From: Setophaga petechia
Lineage: Eukaryota; Chordata; Aves; Passeriformes; Parulidae
DNA: 64,000 nt
Direction of reading: 5' to 3'
NCBI GenBank assembly: GCA_024362935.1
Contig: JANCRA010000007.1
Location: 23,461,003 to 23,525,002 of the forward strand
Part shown: one piece after another, positions 12,101 through 27,100 of the stretch
How the letters are laid out: the number at the start of each line of letters is the position of its first letter
How positions within the stretch are numbered: the first letter of the stretch is position 1
Notes under the pieces: model-generated
Told to the model about the DNA's origin: nothing
What the model saw: only the letters and a program-made list of their open reading frames with translations
Database searches by the model: none
Made by a program: the position numbers and the translations under genes

Positions 12101-15100
12101 CAGGCAGACATTGATGTGCTTTATAGGTACATCTGTATGTACGAATGGGGACAAGGAGTTACTCAGAGAGAGTTCAAGGGACAAGGTTTTGCATTGCATT
12201 TCCTGGTTAGAAGTAGAGGGGGACAGTTTCTTTTTTCCAAGCATGGACTGGATTGTTTATCAGTCAGTGCTCTCAGGAAAGGCTGGGGGAGTGGTATGCA
12301 ATGTATGTTGCTCTTCCAATCTACAGTTACAAACTTTTCTGTTCCAGCTCAGGAGAGAGAGTGCATGAGTGTATCAATATAGATTTTAGGAAACTGCAGA
12401 AGGAAGGGTTCTGTCTACAGAGAAGGTGTTTCCTGGCAGAGGGGGAGATGTTTGCAGTAGCACTGTCTTCATCCTGGGCAGGCTCTGTCATCCATGTGCT
12501 CAGGATGAGGTTGCAGATGATATGAATTTACAGAAGTCATAAATGTAAATCTCTGACTTATCACTTAGTGCTGAATTTTGGCATTTTGACACAGAACATA
12601 GCACTGCCCACAGGAATATCTTCAGGCTTAGAAAAAATACTGATAAAAACGAAAGTGTGGCTCAGAGATGGGCTTCTCCTATATTAGGTCTGGCACTTAT
12701 CAGGAGGATGATGTCTCCCATTGCAACATGGTCCTTGCCACTTCAGTCTTCACAGGAGATGCTTGGCAGACTGTTTAAAATAAGGCAAGAGGGGAACAGG
12801 ACCAGAGAGGCTGAAATTTGGAGAGGAGAAAATGAGTAACACAAGATAGTCATCCTTGAAGGGAAACCAGTTCCTCTGAAGAATGGGAATTTCTCCTCTG
12901 TGTGTGCATCTGGCTTGAGTGCTAATACACTTTCAAATGGAGCATGCCAGAGTGCCTCTTGCCTGTAGCTAAGCTTCAGTTTCCTTGGCTTGCTGGCATC
13001 CTGAATCTCTGCTGTGAGTTGAATCGGACACTGGAAACGTGGACGGAATTGTGTGGCTCTGGCTCTCTTCTTGGCTCCATTGCCTCTGGTTTCTTTTCAG
13101 AGCAGTGTGAGACTATTACAGACTGGAAGGCAGAGTGGAAAGTCTGTTTTTTCTGTGCAGAGTTGCCTGTATTGTGTTCTGTGGTTCATTATCTAGGATT
13201 TGTGAGGTGTTCTCTACCTTCCCTCCCAACTGCATGGAACACAACCACTGCAACCACTTTCTTGTTCTGAAGAGGTGGTGTGGGCTCATGATGCTCCATT
13301 CACCATCCCTACATGTGGGATGTACTCTTACTGCTTTGTAGGCATCCTCACACTTAGCAGGTGCAGGGCTAATTTGTGACCAGGTATTTAAGCCAGCTTT
13401 TAATGTGCATTGCCCTGTCTAATTAGTAAATTCTTGTTCTTTCCCCTCTGAGATTGAAGTACATATTCCTTTAAGTCTAACCGTCCATCAAAGAGGACTT
13501 GAATGAGGCCCTGCTATGGTTGGTAGACACAGGCAGCTAATGACAAGAGAGACCCCATTTCCTTTGTGAAGAGAGACTTGTACCAAGGTGATTTATAGTC
13601 CCAAAGATTTATTAGTGTGAGGGCTGAGGAGTCTTGCAGGCTGGAACCCAACAGCTTAGGTTTTTTTCAGGGGAAAAAGAAAGCTGTGTACCTCTTCCCC
13701 ACTCCTGAAAGAAGTGAACTCATCAGTAGCAGCAATTGCTACCATTGCTGTGCTTGGTCTCTTCCTTCTGGTGCAGCTGTGTTGAACATTACACCTGTGC
13801 TTTGTTCAGTGACCTGCTTTGCTGTTCAGGCTGATTTAATGAGGGATGGGGATAGAGCAGGACTGTCTGATTGAAGAGTTTCTCTCTTGCATCTGATTTT
13901 CTGTCTTTGCCTAGAGCATATTTTCATTTTCTGTACACTTCCTCTGGATTTTCTCCTCTTTGACAGTCGAGAAGCAAGGGGGCCTGTTCCAGATATTAGA
14001 AAAGAGTAATGTTTCTCTAACATCTGTTTTCTGATGGTCACAGAGCACAAGGTTGTGGAGGTGAATGATGCCAGCAGTTTTGAAAGTGATTTTGTAAATT
14101 TATGAATGGCAGGTTCATAATGAAGAACTAGATGGGGATACACTCTTTAAAATCCTTAATACAGAAACTGGGGGTGTAAAGTGAATGACCACAGAAAGTT
14201 GCCAAGCTTGCATGTTCTTACTGAACAGTATCTGCCAGTACCACTGGAGATGAAAAAGGTGAGCTCGATGGGCCATGGCTTGACAAAAGTGAGCATTTAT
14301 CTTCTTCTTCTGGCCATGGTGGGTCAGTCCAGCATGCTTCTACCCCAGCATTTGGTGTTCAGCAGAGGTCAGTAGTAAATGGCTATGGAGAAGGTAAGAA
14401 ACAAGAGCAAAAGATCCTTTCCTGCCTATTCCTTCCCAGCTTCCAATGAGGAGAGGTTAGGGTTTCCCTGGCTAGGGTTTTCATCTGGACCAATGTTTCT
14501 TTAATATTTGCAGAAGATAGCTCTGTGAGCAGCTTATCTTTTCTTTCTTAACCTGTTAATGTTCTGGGCTTCACAGACTCCTTTTAAATTCAGTGTTGTG
14601 TCCTGAAGAGGAAACGTGTTGTTCCATTTTTAAACCTTTTGCCTGATTGTCTGAAGTGGTTATGCAGTGTATGATTTCTCTCTCTGGATACCCTTCACTC
14701 TGTTTCAAGTTTTAATATTTTTCCCAAGGTACCCCAACTCTAGTATTGATGGCCTTGTGTGAAGCAGTAACAAGCCACAACCTGCAGGTACTTGCTGGCC
14801 AGTTGTTGTTTGGAGTGGAGTTCAGGCATCCCTGAGCTCTGGTAAGCTCATCACTTCCTCCCGGTGCAGCCTCTGATTGGAGGCCACAGAGATGCAGCCC
14901 AACATGAACTGATGGCCATGTAATTGGTTCTTGTGTATTCACATGATAAAAGATGAGTGACAGTTTTGACTGGGACACTTGTAACTGGCTGCAGAATCAA
15001 ATACTGGTGTTTGAGTAATGTGCCCATTTCAGTGTAGGACATGTGAGTGAGCTTGGTTTTGGCATTTCTTTGTGTGGGTGTTTGACTTAAGTAGAAATTG

Positions 15101-18100
15101 TTCTTTTAATAGATGTGTTTTTGGATGTGACTTCCTAAATTGTCAGAGCACATGGAAATAGGGCAAGCAATGGAATGGAAAGGTGGAAACTGTGGTTTCA
15201 CACTCCTACCCACAAAGCTGCCTATGCATTAAAGCTTCCAGACTTCTGTTCCTTGAAGTCTTAGAGGACTGACTGCCAGCAAGTTGTCCTGCTTCACCTG
15301 GACAGCAGCTTTCTGAGTGCAGGAGGGAGTGTGGTATTTAATATCTCTTTATCAGATATTTTTTGTCATCAAAGGACAGTGTATGTTAGGGAGTCCTCTG
15401 TTCCATTGCAGGCTTGAGATGTGTGCCTGAAGAGTCTTTTTCTCAGCCCTTTCTAATGCAATCCTTTCACTCTTATACCATTTTATGTGTAATTTTTTTC
15501 CCAATATACTGACATAAAGCATTGTAATTATTGCTAATCTTCTTGTCTTATCCTTTCCCTATGTCTGTGCCATCTATTTTGCCTGATCACTTTCCTATCT
15601 TCATTTGGCTTATCTCAGTTATCAGTGAAATGTAATAATTCTTAGCCTGCCTTGCAGCCCAGCCTGATTACAGATACTGAAGGTGATAATCTGTGCTGTG
15701 AAACTGTACCCTATTGATGTCAGCATGGTTTGAGCTCTGGCTTCTGCAAAACTTTTCCGGCGAGTTTTTGGGTGGTTTGGGATCCATGCGGGACGTGGCC
15801 ACTAAACTTCTTTGTGCCTTAGATGTGTATTATCTGTTAATGAAACCTTGTATGCCTTTCTCTGCACGCAGGGCTGGGGCTTTCTGGCCTGGCTGCCAGG
15901 TTTGATTTCTCACTCTGGTGCTTGCTCACAACCAAGCATGCCCTGAACCTGCAGATGGGGAGGAGGGGTTTTATTCATGATCTTGGTTGCTTAGGGCTGA
16001 AGAGTTGACATGCTCCAAACACGTAGTATGAAAACCCTGAAGCAAATCATATTGTGGAGAGTGGAGAACTGGGGAGGTGGAAGCTGCCCAGAGCTTTAGG
16101 GGCAAGTGGATTAAGGTTGTTGCAAGCGTGTCCGTGTCAGGACTGGAATGATCAGCACAGGAAAGCTCTAGGAGTCATTTCATGGCTGAGTTAAACGCAG
16201 ATGAGGCTTTGCTTCCCTCCTCCACAGAGCACCTGTGTCTCCATGCCTCAGTGTCCTGGCCCTCTCTGCGTGTAACGTGCTCCATATAGAAGCCTTTCCC
16301 CTTTCACCTTTTCTTTGACTTCTTAAAACCTTCTGAGCGTTATTTCCCTCTGCCCTGATGAAGAACTCATTTAGACTTAATTTGTAAATAGTTTGAATAT
16401 CACAAGGCAGAGGAGGAAGATCAGGCACACTTGCTTTTGTGATTTGGGTTCTTTCCCCATAAAGCATGAACAAGTACAGCTTCTGCCTCTGCATGGTATT
16501 GAGAAAGAACTGCTGCACCCTGTGTGTTAAAATAAGGAAAGTGTAAGTTTGACTCCTCTTCTTCCTCACCATCCTGATTACTTTTTTCAAAATTCTCCTA
16601 AATATTAGAGTTTGAATTTTTTATACATGTGTCTGTATGGCAAAAGGAAAAAGACAAAAATAATTTGTGGCTTGTGGCACCAGTAAAAGAGATTCCTTCC
16701 ACCTCCACTTTTAAACTGAAGCATTCTTGATTTTTAGCTGTTTTGGCAGACCTGAAAGGATTCTCCCTTCCCCCTGACCTCACTGGCATGCATGGATTGC
16801 TGCTTATTGAAAAGTAATTTTCTGTCATAGATTCTAATGGAAAAGTTTATATAAAATGTCATTCTATATATATGCGTGCATTTTTAAAACAATACTTGTT
16901 AACTGAAAATTTGCCAGTCACATCTGAAAAAATACTGGGATTGGTCTTGGCAGTCCCAAACCTTAAAAAGTAGGAAGGTGGTGTTTTATAAATAGAAGAT
17001 ATTTTCTTCTTTTGCATCATGATTCTTGAAGCATTTTCTACACATGAGCAAATATTTAGACTTTTGTGCAAAGCAGTGACAGCTGGAATATTAAATCAAT
17101 TCCACCTGTCTTCTTGTAGGGTGTGAGGTTATAAGAAGAAAAAGCCCTGGGCCACATAAGGTTTGTGAAAAAGTGTGAGCAGAAATGACATTACATATCT
17201 TTTCCCACCAGTGCAGGGAATGTTCACTCTTTCTCTGTACAGGCTTGAAATTGGCCTGGTCAACGTGGGCCTGCTTTTGTTCATTCTTGGTGTCTGCTGC
17301 TCAGATGCTGGCATGGATTTCACAGCAAGCATACTTTGTCCAGAGGTGTCAAAAGTTGTTCTAAGGAAAAGGCTTGAGAATTGATGGGTCAAAGGCACAC
17401 AGTGTCTGGCTGAATTCCTCTATCTGTGGCAAGTACTTAAGGCATCTTGGGTGAGGCTGAAATAAATAGGATTGAAATTGAAAAATGATCCGTTCTGGAA
17501 GAATCTTTCATAAAATGTGATAGAAATAGATATGGCCTGAAAAGAAACCAGAATCATGGGGTTGAATCAGGCAATTTGCTTCTCTAGTTTGCAACCTGCT
17601 GCTGCATTGTGTCACTGTTGTATTTTAGGCAGCTCAGAAATTAAAAGTCTGTGCCCTGGGGGTTGTGCTGCCTGCCTGCTCCCTTCCTACAATTGGAGTC
17701 CCTGAGGATCTCCTTTCCTTGTTGTCAGGATTGTTGTAATTTCATCATCTCCTAGGGCTTGCTCAGCACTCCAGCGTACCTGTCCTTTGATAATAGTGGC
17801 ATCTTTTCACTTCCCTGTTGCGTCTTCACCTGATCTTCATTGCAGAATCAGGACCAAGCTTTTACATTATTAGAATTCTTGCTTTCTAGTAGGATATTGC
17901 AATCATAAGAGACTCAAGGTGGGTTTTTTAAAACTTTAAAATCAAACAAAAAATCCCCCAGACTCCATTGCACTGAAACTGTGATGATTAATCCAGCTGA
18001 GCAGCAACTATAACTTGTCTACAAGACCTGACAAGCCAGGACAAGCATTTATCCTGAAGGCAATGGTGATAATTCAAAAGAAGCATAGATGCTAGCAAGT

Positions 18101-21100
18101 CCTGAGAATCAGCAGAGGCACCATGCCACACACAGGATGCCAGTTTGATGTTTGTGGGACATCTGACATCAGTCTGATTTAACACAGGAGTGATACACTG
18201 GTGGCCAGGTTTTTTGAAGCCACATGCTGCAGGTTTCCTGGTAGTTTTTTGTAAAACCAAAGTCTTGTAGCAGAAAGGGAGACAGAACAAATGAGGTCCC
18301 ACTATGAAAAACAATTTTGGTTTGCTAATGGGAGATGCCTCAGCAAAAAGAGAACCTGGAGCCTTTTTTGCTGTCCTCCTGGTTATGGTTGCCTGACTTT
18401 TGGAGCAGATGCTGCAGGAGTTGACTTACTTTATGATGATTTTTCTCAGCAATAAGAGTTCTCACTCTGTCCTTCTCACAGTTCTTGCTATCCTATTTGG
18501 GACCTGCACTGTCCAGCTTATTCTCCCTGGGTCTAATCTCAGTGTGAAGGTACCAGACTAGAAACCCTGTCCTGGGAGCATAGGCTACACCAGGCCTTCA
18601 AGAGTGTGTCATGGAATGCTCCCCTTCACATGCTTCTTTTGTGCATCACTGGATCTCTTTTCTCTTTTACTGATTTTTAGCATCCTGCACTGTCCTGTTG
18701 CACAGGCTGGGGGAAGGATGCCACGGGCTGTGTGTCCCCATGCTGGCCGTACCCAGCTGTGCCAGGCGCACTGTCCTGCTCCCACCCCTCCTCTTGCTCG
18801 GCCCACGCTGGAGCCCCCGAGAGCTCTTTGTCCGCCCGTTGAGAGCGGCCCCCGTTCCTCCATTCCCACATGGCGCACCCTCCCCAGCAGCCCTCTCCCC
18901 ATTCAGCAGTTTGGGCTGAAAGAACCTTGGCTAATTACGCGGGGCTGAAAATTACCACTTTGTCGTGTTTTCCTGCTGCTGGGCCCATTTGTGTGGGGCC
19001 TGTAGTTAGAGGGAACAAAGTCCCCCCCGTGGAGCCAGGCAGGCCCCAAGTGTGAAGCTACAGGTACAAGCAAGAGGGGAATGAAGGGAATAATTACCAG
19101 CTTCTCCAGGTGAAAGCCCCGTTAAAACTTCAATAAGCCAATTAGGGGCCAGGGTGTGTGTGTGGGGAGAGTCTCCCCCACCTATAACTGATTCCCACCA
19201 GGCAATTAACAGAAATCATTTCACGGAGGGGAGGATAAGAAATGGCTCTTAGAAATTGTCTTTAGTTGGGGGGGGCCTGAAACAGCACGACTGCTGCAAT
19301 GGTCCTCGTGTACTCCAGCTTCCCTGCTCACTGTGTGGCCTGAAAATGTTGGTGGGGCTGGGAGGAGAGGGAGGAGGGAGGGAAAATGGCAAAGAAAAAG
19401 GAATCGCTGGAGCTTTACACCTGGACAGGCTTTGAGGAAGTGAGGGCTGGAGTTCAGAGCTTCTTGTAAGGCTGTGTGTGGGCCCAGAGCCCCAAGCTCA
19501 AGGGGGTTGCTGGGTCTGGGGAGGATTGAGCTCAGGGTGTCTTCCCCATGGGGGCAAGGGGGAAGGATAAGGGTACTGACCAGAGTAGAGAGGGGAAAAA
19601 CAATGGGTGTGAGGGCTGGAAGTGGGTGGGCGGGTTGGTGAGAAGTGAATGCCAGGCCCTCAGAGATCTGCCCAAGGTGCATGATAGTCTATAGGTGCAA
19701 ATGGTGTCCAGTGTCTAATACTGTGCATGTACCTCATCCAGGGATCATGTTTTTCTGCTGCTCAGTCAGCAGCTCCACCTATTCCTTCCTTTCAATTAAT
19801 TCCAAAAAAAGCCAGAGAATTTTCTCAAGATAGAGATTTTATGAAGTTCTCTTACAACTCCCATGTACTGTATTGCAGACCACATGTGTAGCAGTTGGAG
19901 GTAGAGCAGGCTGTCTTGTGGGTACCTCTCAGGAGTTTTGCCCATTGGTGTTTGAAAGGCTGCTCTGGGGAGTAGAGCAAGAGTAGAGCATAGGATGAAG
20001 TTGCTACAGATGGATGAGATTTCTGTAGTGATGTTGGAAGGGAGAATGCTTTGTGTGTGAGTAAGGAAGTAGAGACACCAGATATGGTTATGTCACCTGC
20101 ACTTGAAAAAGAAACAAAAAACCCAAATAAACCTTTAACTCCTCAAAACACAAATATAAACTTAGTAGCCACTTTCTTTGAATTTCTAATGTTATAGCTT
20201 CTGAGCATTAACTATTTTCTTCAAGATTTTGTTCTGGTTACTGATAAGCTGATATAACTGTGCTGTAGTGGTGTTTAACCACCTAATCTCAAACTGACCT
20301 GAAAGTCCCTAAATTTCATCCTTTTTCTTCTTTTTTTCCTCCCCTTCTCTTTTTTTCTCAGAAAGCTCTCTGGGGTAGGAATAGAGAGCTGTATCTCTTG
20401 CACAGCCCAGATTTTAGACTCAGAAGTGATTTCTCAGTTGAGTCAAGTTTCTTTATTATTCAGCTTCTAAGATGTAACCCCAGTGGTTGGCTGCAGTGAA
20501 CTCTGCTCACAGAAAGACCTGGTAGGCATGCCCAGACAAATCAGTTTTGGCACGGACTTTGATTTTTGGTACAAGTTATTCAGATCAGTGCCTGAATAAT
20601 GTTCTGGATTAAATTTCTGTTATGGCTAAGGAGTCTCTTTTTTCCTGCAATCACAGTAATTACTTGAGCATCATTTTGGGTTTAAATTTGGTCTCAAGAG
20701 AGATAAGGAGTAGCATGAACAGCTACTCCATGCCTGGCAAGCCCAGAGGTTTGGGGAGTGAGAAAAGGTAAAGATTGTTGGACATAGCATGTAAATATGT
20801 ATGTTGCACTGTTAAAAACAGGTTTTCAAGACTTTTCTTTTAATAAAAGAGCAAGTTGATGTCAAATACTTGTATAGCTACAAAAGCAATTCTGTTCGAA
20901 GTTCTGAAAAGTTACAGCAGCACTGTGAAAAGCACTGTTCCAATATTCCTCTTGTACAGGAACACACAGGATCCTATATCAACTTTTATAGAACTAATCT
21001 GAATGTGGTCCTCTTTTGAACATTTGCTTCTTCCTAAAAGTCTGTGTCTTGTGGAGTATTGGGGAAAGCATTGATACTTAGATGTAAACAGGCCTAGGAA

Positions 21101-24100
21101 CATCAGGACTGTTTTGTGGATTGAGTCACTAGTTTCTAATCAAGGGTATTTTCCCATTCAATACTGTAGTGTGGAAGAGTGTGCATGTGTTTGTCCTGTC
21201 TGGAATCTTTGTCTTTATGTCATTGGGCTGTTTCCAGAAATGAGGATTGTGCTCTGTGTCTGGTGGCTTGTTTTCACAGAACTTACCTGCTGCAGGGCTG
21301 CTGAAGGGACAGTGATCAAGGGTGCAGGTAACTTGGGCACTGAGTTTGGGGTGAAACTGCAAGGAAGTGAAGGCAGGATGGAGGTGTCTAGGTTGGACAC
21401 CTGCTAAGCAGCTTGCTAGAGTAGGGGTGATCTGTCTGCCATGCCAGAAATTGGGCTTTTGGGAATATGAAAAGCTTTTTTATGCTCTTCAGCCTGAGTG
21501 TCTCTGACGTCTGGAGGAAGACATGAAGTTAGAGGCCAAGGAGGAAGGCTGGAGAGGTGGAGCTGATGTTCCCTCTGTCATGAGGCATGAAGTATATGAC
21601 TTGGGAGGCAGTGACATGAGCATTTCTTCTATCTCATGAGCTGGAGTTCTGCTTCAAATGTGACTTCGTGTTTCGTGCCCTTCAGTACAAAATGTAAATG
21701 CTGTCTTTCTGGGGACCACTTCTCAGTGGTCCACTTGAAGTGGCATATGAATGAGTTATTAGTGCATCTGTTCATGCATGTATCACTGGTGCTCCTTGCA
21801 AGAGCACAGCATTTCCTCTTGGAGCAGTAGTGGTTGTCAGTGTTGCAGGGTTCATGGTGTTCTCTATGCATTTTGCTTTCTCTCTGTGCTGAGTCCATGG
21901 TGGGGTGTGGCGGAGCTCTTCTGTACCTTCTCTGTGTGACATTTATGAGGTATATCAGGAGCACAGTTTAACTCTGAGTTGACTGATGCCTTGGGGGTGC
22001 TGTAGCATGCACATGAGCTCAAAGAAGTAGCAGCAGACCTGCCAGAACTTTCCAGTCTGTTTCTGGAACAAGCCTGGCAATTTGCCTTCAGCTACTGGGT
22101 CTTTTCGGCAAGGTTGTTCAACAAATGTGAGGCTGTGCTGCAGTGGGATTCTTCTGCTTGCTCAGGTGAGCTTTAGGTGCTCTCTTACCTGTTGATTTTT
22201 GTTGAATTTATGGTTACAGAATGTTAACATATAATCCAGCTTTCTTGACTTCTGAGATACTGAAGATACTTGGTTCAGTTCTCTGGTCATCCTGTGAGAA
22301 GTACAAAGTACAGCTAAAGGAACTGGTCTAGGACAGTGAAAGGACAACACCAACCCAGCATGGCCATCCAGTCCTGGGTTTGCCCAGCATTGCCTGCATC
22401 TAAGGCAGATGGGATTTCTTGCATATTTGTGGTGCCTGCTTGCTCATAAAGAAGATGCTAAACTGATGCTGTTTTTTTTTTTTTCTCCTTGCAAATTAAA
22501 TGCCCCTGCGGAAGGAGCACTTGCTCCCCTGCACTCTCTGTCTCTCTCCCTTCTCTCCCTTTGTGTGTATCTGGTCTGTTGGAGAAGTCTCATGCTGGAG
22601 GTGGCGAAACTCCCTGTGCTGGGTTTCTGACCTCCTCCTCTCCCCTTCACAATGTTGTTACTGTTGCATCTGCTCTTCAGCAGGGGCTCCAGCAAGTTTA
22701 TGTGACCTTAGCACTGTATTCATGCTGGAGGAGTTACCTTCCATAATGATGTCAACTGATGAGGCTGGCAGGATGGTGGCGGCCGCGATAAGACATGACA
22801 TGTTCTAATGATTCGCCTTAGCGAGCTGAGTGTGTGTGTTGGGGGGGGCACAGAGAGGCTTGGAGAGGGGAGGTGGGGGCCCCACAGGTGCCGACAAAGA
22901 CTTTGACCTTTGCTGCTATAATATCAGTGTTTCACAGGCAGGGCGGTTCGGTAACCCACTTTCAGCCCATCAAAAATTGATTTAATTGCAATTTTTTCCC
23001 CCAATTAGGAGCACTGGAGCTTAACTAATTGGAGTAATAGAGAGTAATAAGGCTCTGATAAAAAGCCTTCCTCTGCCTCCTTTGTATCTTGTGTCATCGC
23101 CTGTCAGAGGTCAGAGAGCTTGCATATTCTATTAGGCAGAGTTGCCTTCATTTGTACAAATTAGTTTACCCAACAGTAATTAAAATGCCAGTGCAGGTCG
23201 GGGAGAGCTGAATACAATTGATGGGCACGTTGGTGAAGGATTTGACAGCTCCGGTGGCCTCCCTTGCCAAAGCGTGTCAGTGCTGAATCAAAGGCTACAC
23301 AAACCCACAGACCCGTGCGTTTAACCCGCGGCACCGTCGGCACCAACTGCTCTCTCTCTTCTCCTATCTCCCTTTTGGACTTGCTTTCTCTTCTCCTTCT
23401 TTTCTCATCTCACTTGAGACTTTTTAAAATAGATGTTTCCCATCTTTGACCTGTCCTTTCTGTTGATCGCTTTCATAACTCTGCTACCAACCGCCCCATC
23501 CTGTCTCCCTTGGTACTCCCCCTTTTCTCCCCCCACCTTCCACATTCCCAGCTGCAGGGCTCTGTCAAGTAATAACTTCTTTGTTTCCCAGTCCAGTGAG
23601 TCTCCATATATAATAGTTTCCAAAATGGAACAACGATGTCCAATTCCAAGGGGCGGGGGAGAGCGCCAGGAGGAAGGAACAGGCTCTTGCACGTGTCAAG
23701 CAGATTCTGGATTTGAAATCCCTGAAGAGCAGAATGGAACTAGAGAAGCAATCTGTTTACAGTACAGGGAAGGGCACAAGCCTGAGGCACAGAGGAGGTG
23801 TATTGAGAAGAGGTGGGAAATGACCTGTTTTATCCAGGTTCCTTCAATGACTTTGCATTGCAGGATTCCCAGCTCAGGCAGGACCCACTCCAGAGGGTGG
23901 GCTAATGGTGGGGAAAATATGTGTTATTCAATGTGACTTGTGTTTCTGGAGCTGATACCGTTCCAAGCTTCAAGATAAACAGCATCTTTCCAAAAGGACT
24001 AATGGGCATCTACCTCTGTCCCTCTGGTTTGTTCACATCTGGCAATGGTCTGTCCAGGATGGGGTAAAGAGGGATGCTACATGAGTCAAACTGTAGTTGG

Positions 24101-27100
24101 CACCTTGGGAGCAGCTATGGGATTATTGCAGCTGGAGTGTAGCCAGAGCACTACTGCTGTTGCCAGAAATGCCATGGGATCTTCAACAACCACAATTCAG
24201 TTAGATGGAGAGTTCTTGTGTTTCGTCCAACAGCACTGCCAGAATGTGTGCTCTCTTAACATTTCCTGGCCCAGCTAGTATTGTGGGGGGATGATGTCTA
24301 ATGAAATGTCTCTTCTGCAACGTAGAGAAGATTTCACTTCTGGAGAAGCAGACTCTTGGTTGTTCTGTTGGGATCTTTTTCCCCTCTTGTTTATTCCTCT
24401 CCACTTTGTCAGTAGGGAGTTTCAAATAAGAAAGAGGACATCAAAGTGTCAGATGAGTTGGAAGATTCCTTGTGTTGAACAACAAAAATATACTGTTTAT
24501 GAAGTATGTGTGTCTCAATGCTGTGCAAAATTCTTGCCTTTGTGCTTTGGTTTTTGGCTTGGTTTTAGTTCCTAGGGCATCCCTGTGAAGACAGCATGCC
24601 CTGTTATGGAAGCCCTACAATGGTGCTTTTTTTCCCTTTAGAAGGGCCTATTAGAGGGAGCTTATAGTCATGGTAGCCAGCAGCTTTCAAAGGACAGAAG
24701 GAAACGTAGTGGGGAAGGGGCTTTACATCTCCAAGGCCATCTGGAGACTGGCCATGGCAGTTTTTATGGTGGATGTAGATGCATCGGATCAGAGTCAGTG
24801 TACATCAGTGTGTTGTATATACTTCAGGTAGATGAGTCATGCCTGCATTAATATATTTCGGGTATCCTGTACTCCCCCTTCCCAATCTAGTCTCTCCTCA
24901 GTCTGACTGTAGAAAGTAGTGTGGGCAAAATTAATGACAGTCCCTAAGCTAGTAACTCAGCTTCAATTGTTTTTCTTGGGCAGCTGGCAACAACAGTTGT
25001 GAAAACGCTGCACTTCTCTACGTTGGAGGTTTTTCTTATGTGTGCTCTGTGCTCTCTAAGACTAAAGAGCCTTGTTGAAGATAGAAAAGAAGCAAGTCTG
25101 ATAGAAGGCTTCAGCCCGATCCTCCACACTAAATGAAGTTTCAGAAGTTTTGGAGCCAAGCTTTACATGCTTTCCTCCAATCTGCATGTTGTTTTAGACA
25201 TATGAAAGCTGACTTGTGTTGCTCCTTTGCCTGAAGTAAAACTGTCACCTGTGAAAGATTCCCAGTTATGAGACACCTGAGGCTTCAGGGTGTGTGCCTG
25301 CAGATCAGACTCAAGGTGAGGGTCCCTGTATCATGCCTTGGAATCCAGACTTTAAGGTCAGTTCACTCTCAGGCTTCAAGAATTTCTCATTCCCCTTCTT
25401 GTGCATGTTGTCTTGTGAATGCTGCATTCTAATGCTGCAGTGAAGGTGGCCTGCTCTTGTGGGAGAAGTCTTATCTTTGCTTGCTAATGGGCTCAGGCTG
25501 TTAAAGATAAGGCCTGCAAACCTGATCCCACTGAAGTATGAGACAAAATTCCTGTTGACTGAATGGAGTCAGCTTTACCCAGAAGAGACTTGTTTGTGGC
25601 CCTGAGGCCTGTATTCGATGCTGGAGAAAAATCTCTTTATCTAATGCTTTTCTCTCTCTCTCTCTTTTTTTTTTTTTTTTCTCTCTGAGGGGTGGGGAGT
25701 AAGGACCAAGGAAGGAAAGCTGAAGTCCAGAACTGACAGCATGAGGGAGGATTAAACCTAGCTGTTCCTCCCACTTTTTTCTCCCTGTTGGTGTGCCTCC
25801 ATGGTAATTTAGACCTGTGGCAACCATCAAAGCCTTGTGCATACCTTCTGCACAAAGGGATCTGTCTCCCACGTGAGAGTGTTCTCTGCTGGGATGGAAT
25901 CAGTTTGTCCCCCAAAAGAAAAATCTTAAGCACCCAATTGCCTGCTTGACTGACTCCCTGACTGCTATTGTGTTTCTAACCACAGTAATTGACTTTAGTA
26001 GTTATTAATGGATTATGACTGGGGAGGGGGGACAAAACTCAACACCTAGCTTTGTAGCAGAGGGACCTCCTGACCAAAGTGCTGCTTTCCAGACATGAGG
26101 CTTGACCGACAAGCTGTCAAAGTGGGTGTCTTTTGCTTGTTTTCCTCTGAGGTGGGTGGCATTGGCAGAAGAGAAATGTTCCCTCCTGTCCTGGACTATG
26201 GTGGAGAGAAGGCAGGCATTGAGCAGAAACCATGTTTCCAAAGATGAAATGCTGCACACTTTCTTAACTGATCGTGGTGGCTGCTGCACAGCAACAGGAA
26301 CTGGATTTTCCATAGACTCTCAGACTTTGGTCAGGAACTTACATGGAGAAGAGTAATGTGAGCACCCTGCAGCAGCTGTAAGGACAGCCCAGTGCTACAG
26401 GTGCTTTGGTTGATTGCATGTGCACTGCCAATGAACCTGGAATTTTGCGTGTAAGACATCCTGGTTGGAGACACTTTGAAACAGCTCTAGTTCTGCAGGC
26501 CTTTTCTAGCCTAAAGGGCAGCTAAGCATCACAGAACTTGTGGACTCCACCATGGTGTGGTTTGATGATTTGAAATGGTTAGATGCTATCTGCTTGCCTC
26601 TTTAGCAGAGTGTTTTGTCAGTGCTGCTTTGGCCTAATGGTTTGGAGAAACCAGTTGCTCAGCTAAACCACAGAGATAGGAGCAGAAGGAGTCCTGAGTT
26701 CCAGTCTTGCTTCCATCTGGTCCTTCTCTGGCTTTGATTGAGTTGAGCCTGTGTTCACCACTTGGCTGCTGAGTGCCTTCTTGCAGCAGCAATAGTGCTT
26801 CTCACAGAAGTCAAGGCTGCTCCAAGAATCCATTCCTGGTGCAGTAGAGGCTTGCAGACACCTTGACTTCCAAAGAAAGAATGCTGTAGAGGATTAAAGA
26901 AATGTTAAAAACTGCTCAAACTGCTATTTTTATAGACATGACATTGTTTTCTTATTTTGCTTTCATGTTTCAGCTGCCAGCCCTGTGTCATACTGCAAAA
27001 GATCTTTAGGCAAAGTGTAGAAATGGCTTTTATGTAAAGCAGGTTCCATTTCCTGTGTTCATGCTATCCTTGTTGCATCGACTTAAACATAGTTTTGGCA

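Noticed and set aside
11831..12382. A 183-codon plus-strand open frame with other long frames overlapping it
   Set aside because: Several frames on both strands are open here at once, which indicates low stop density rather than a gene, and no family is recognisable.
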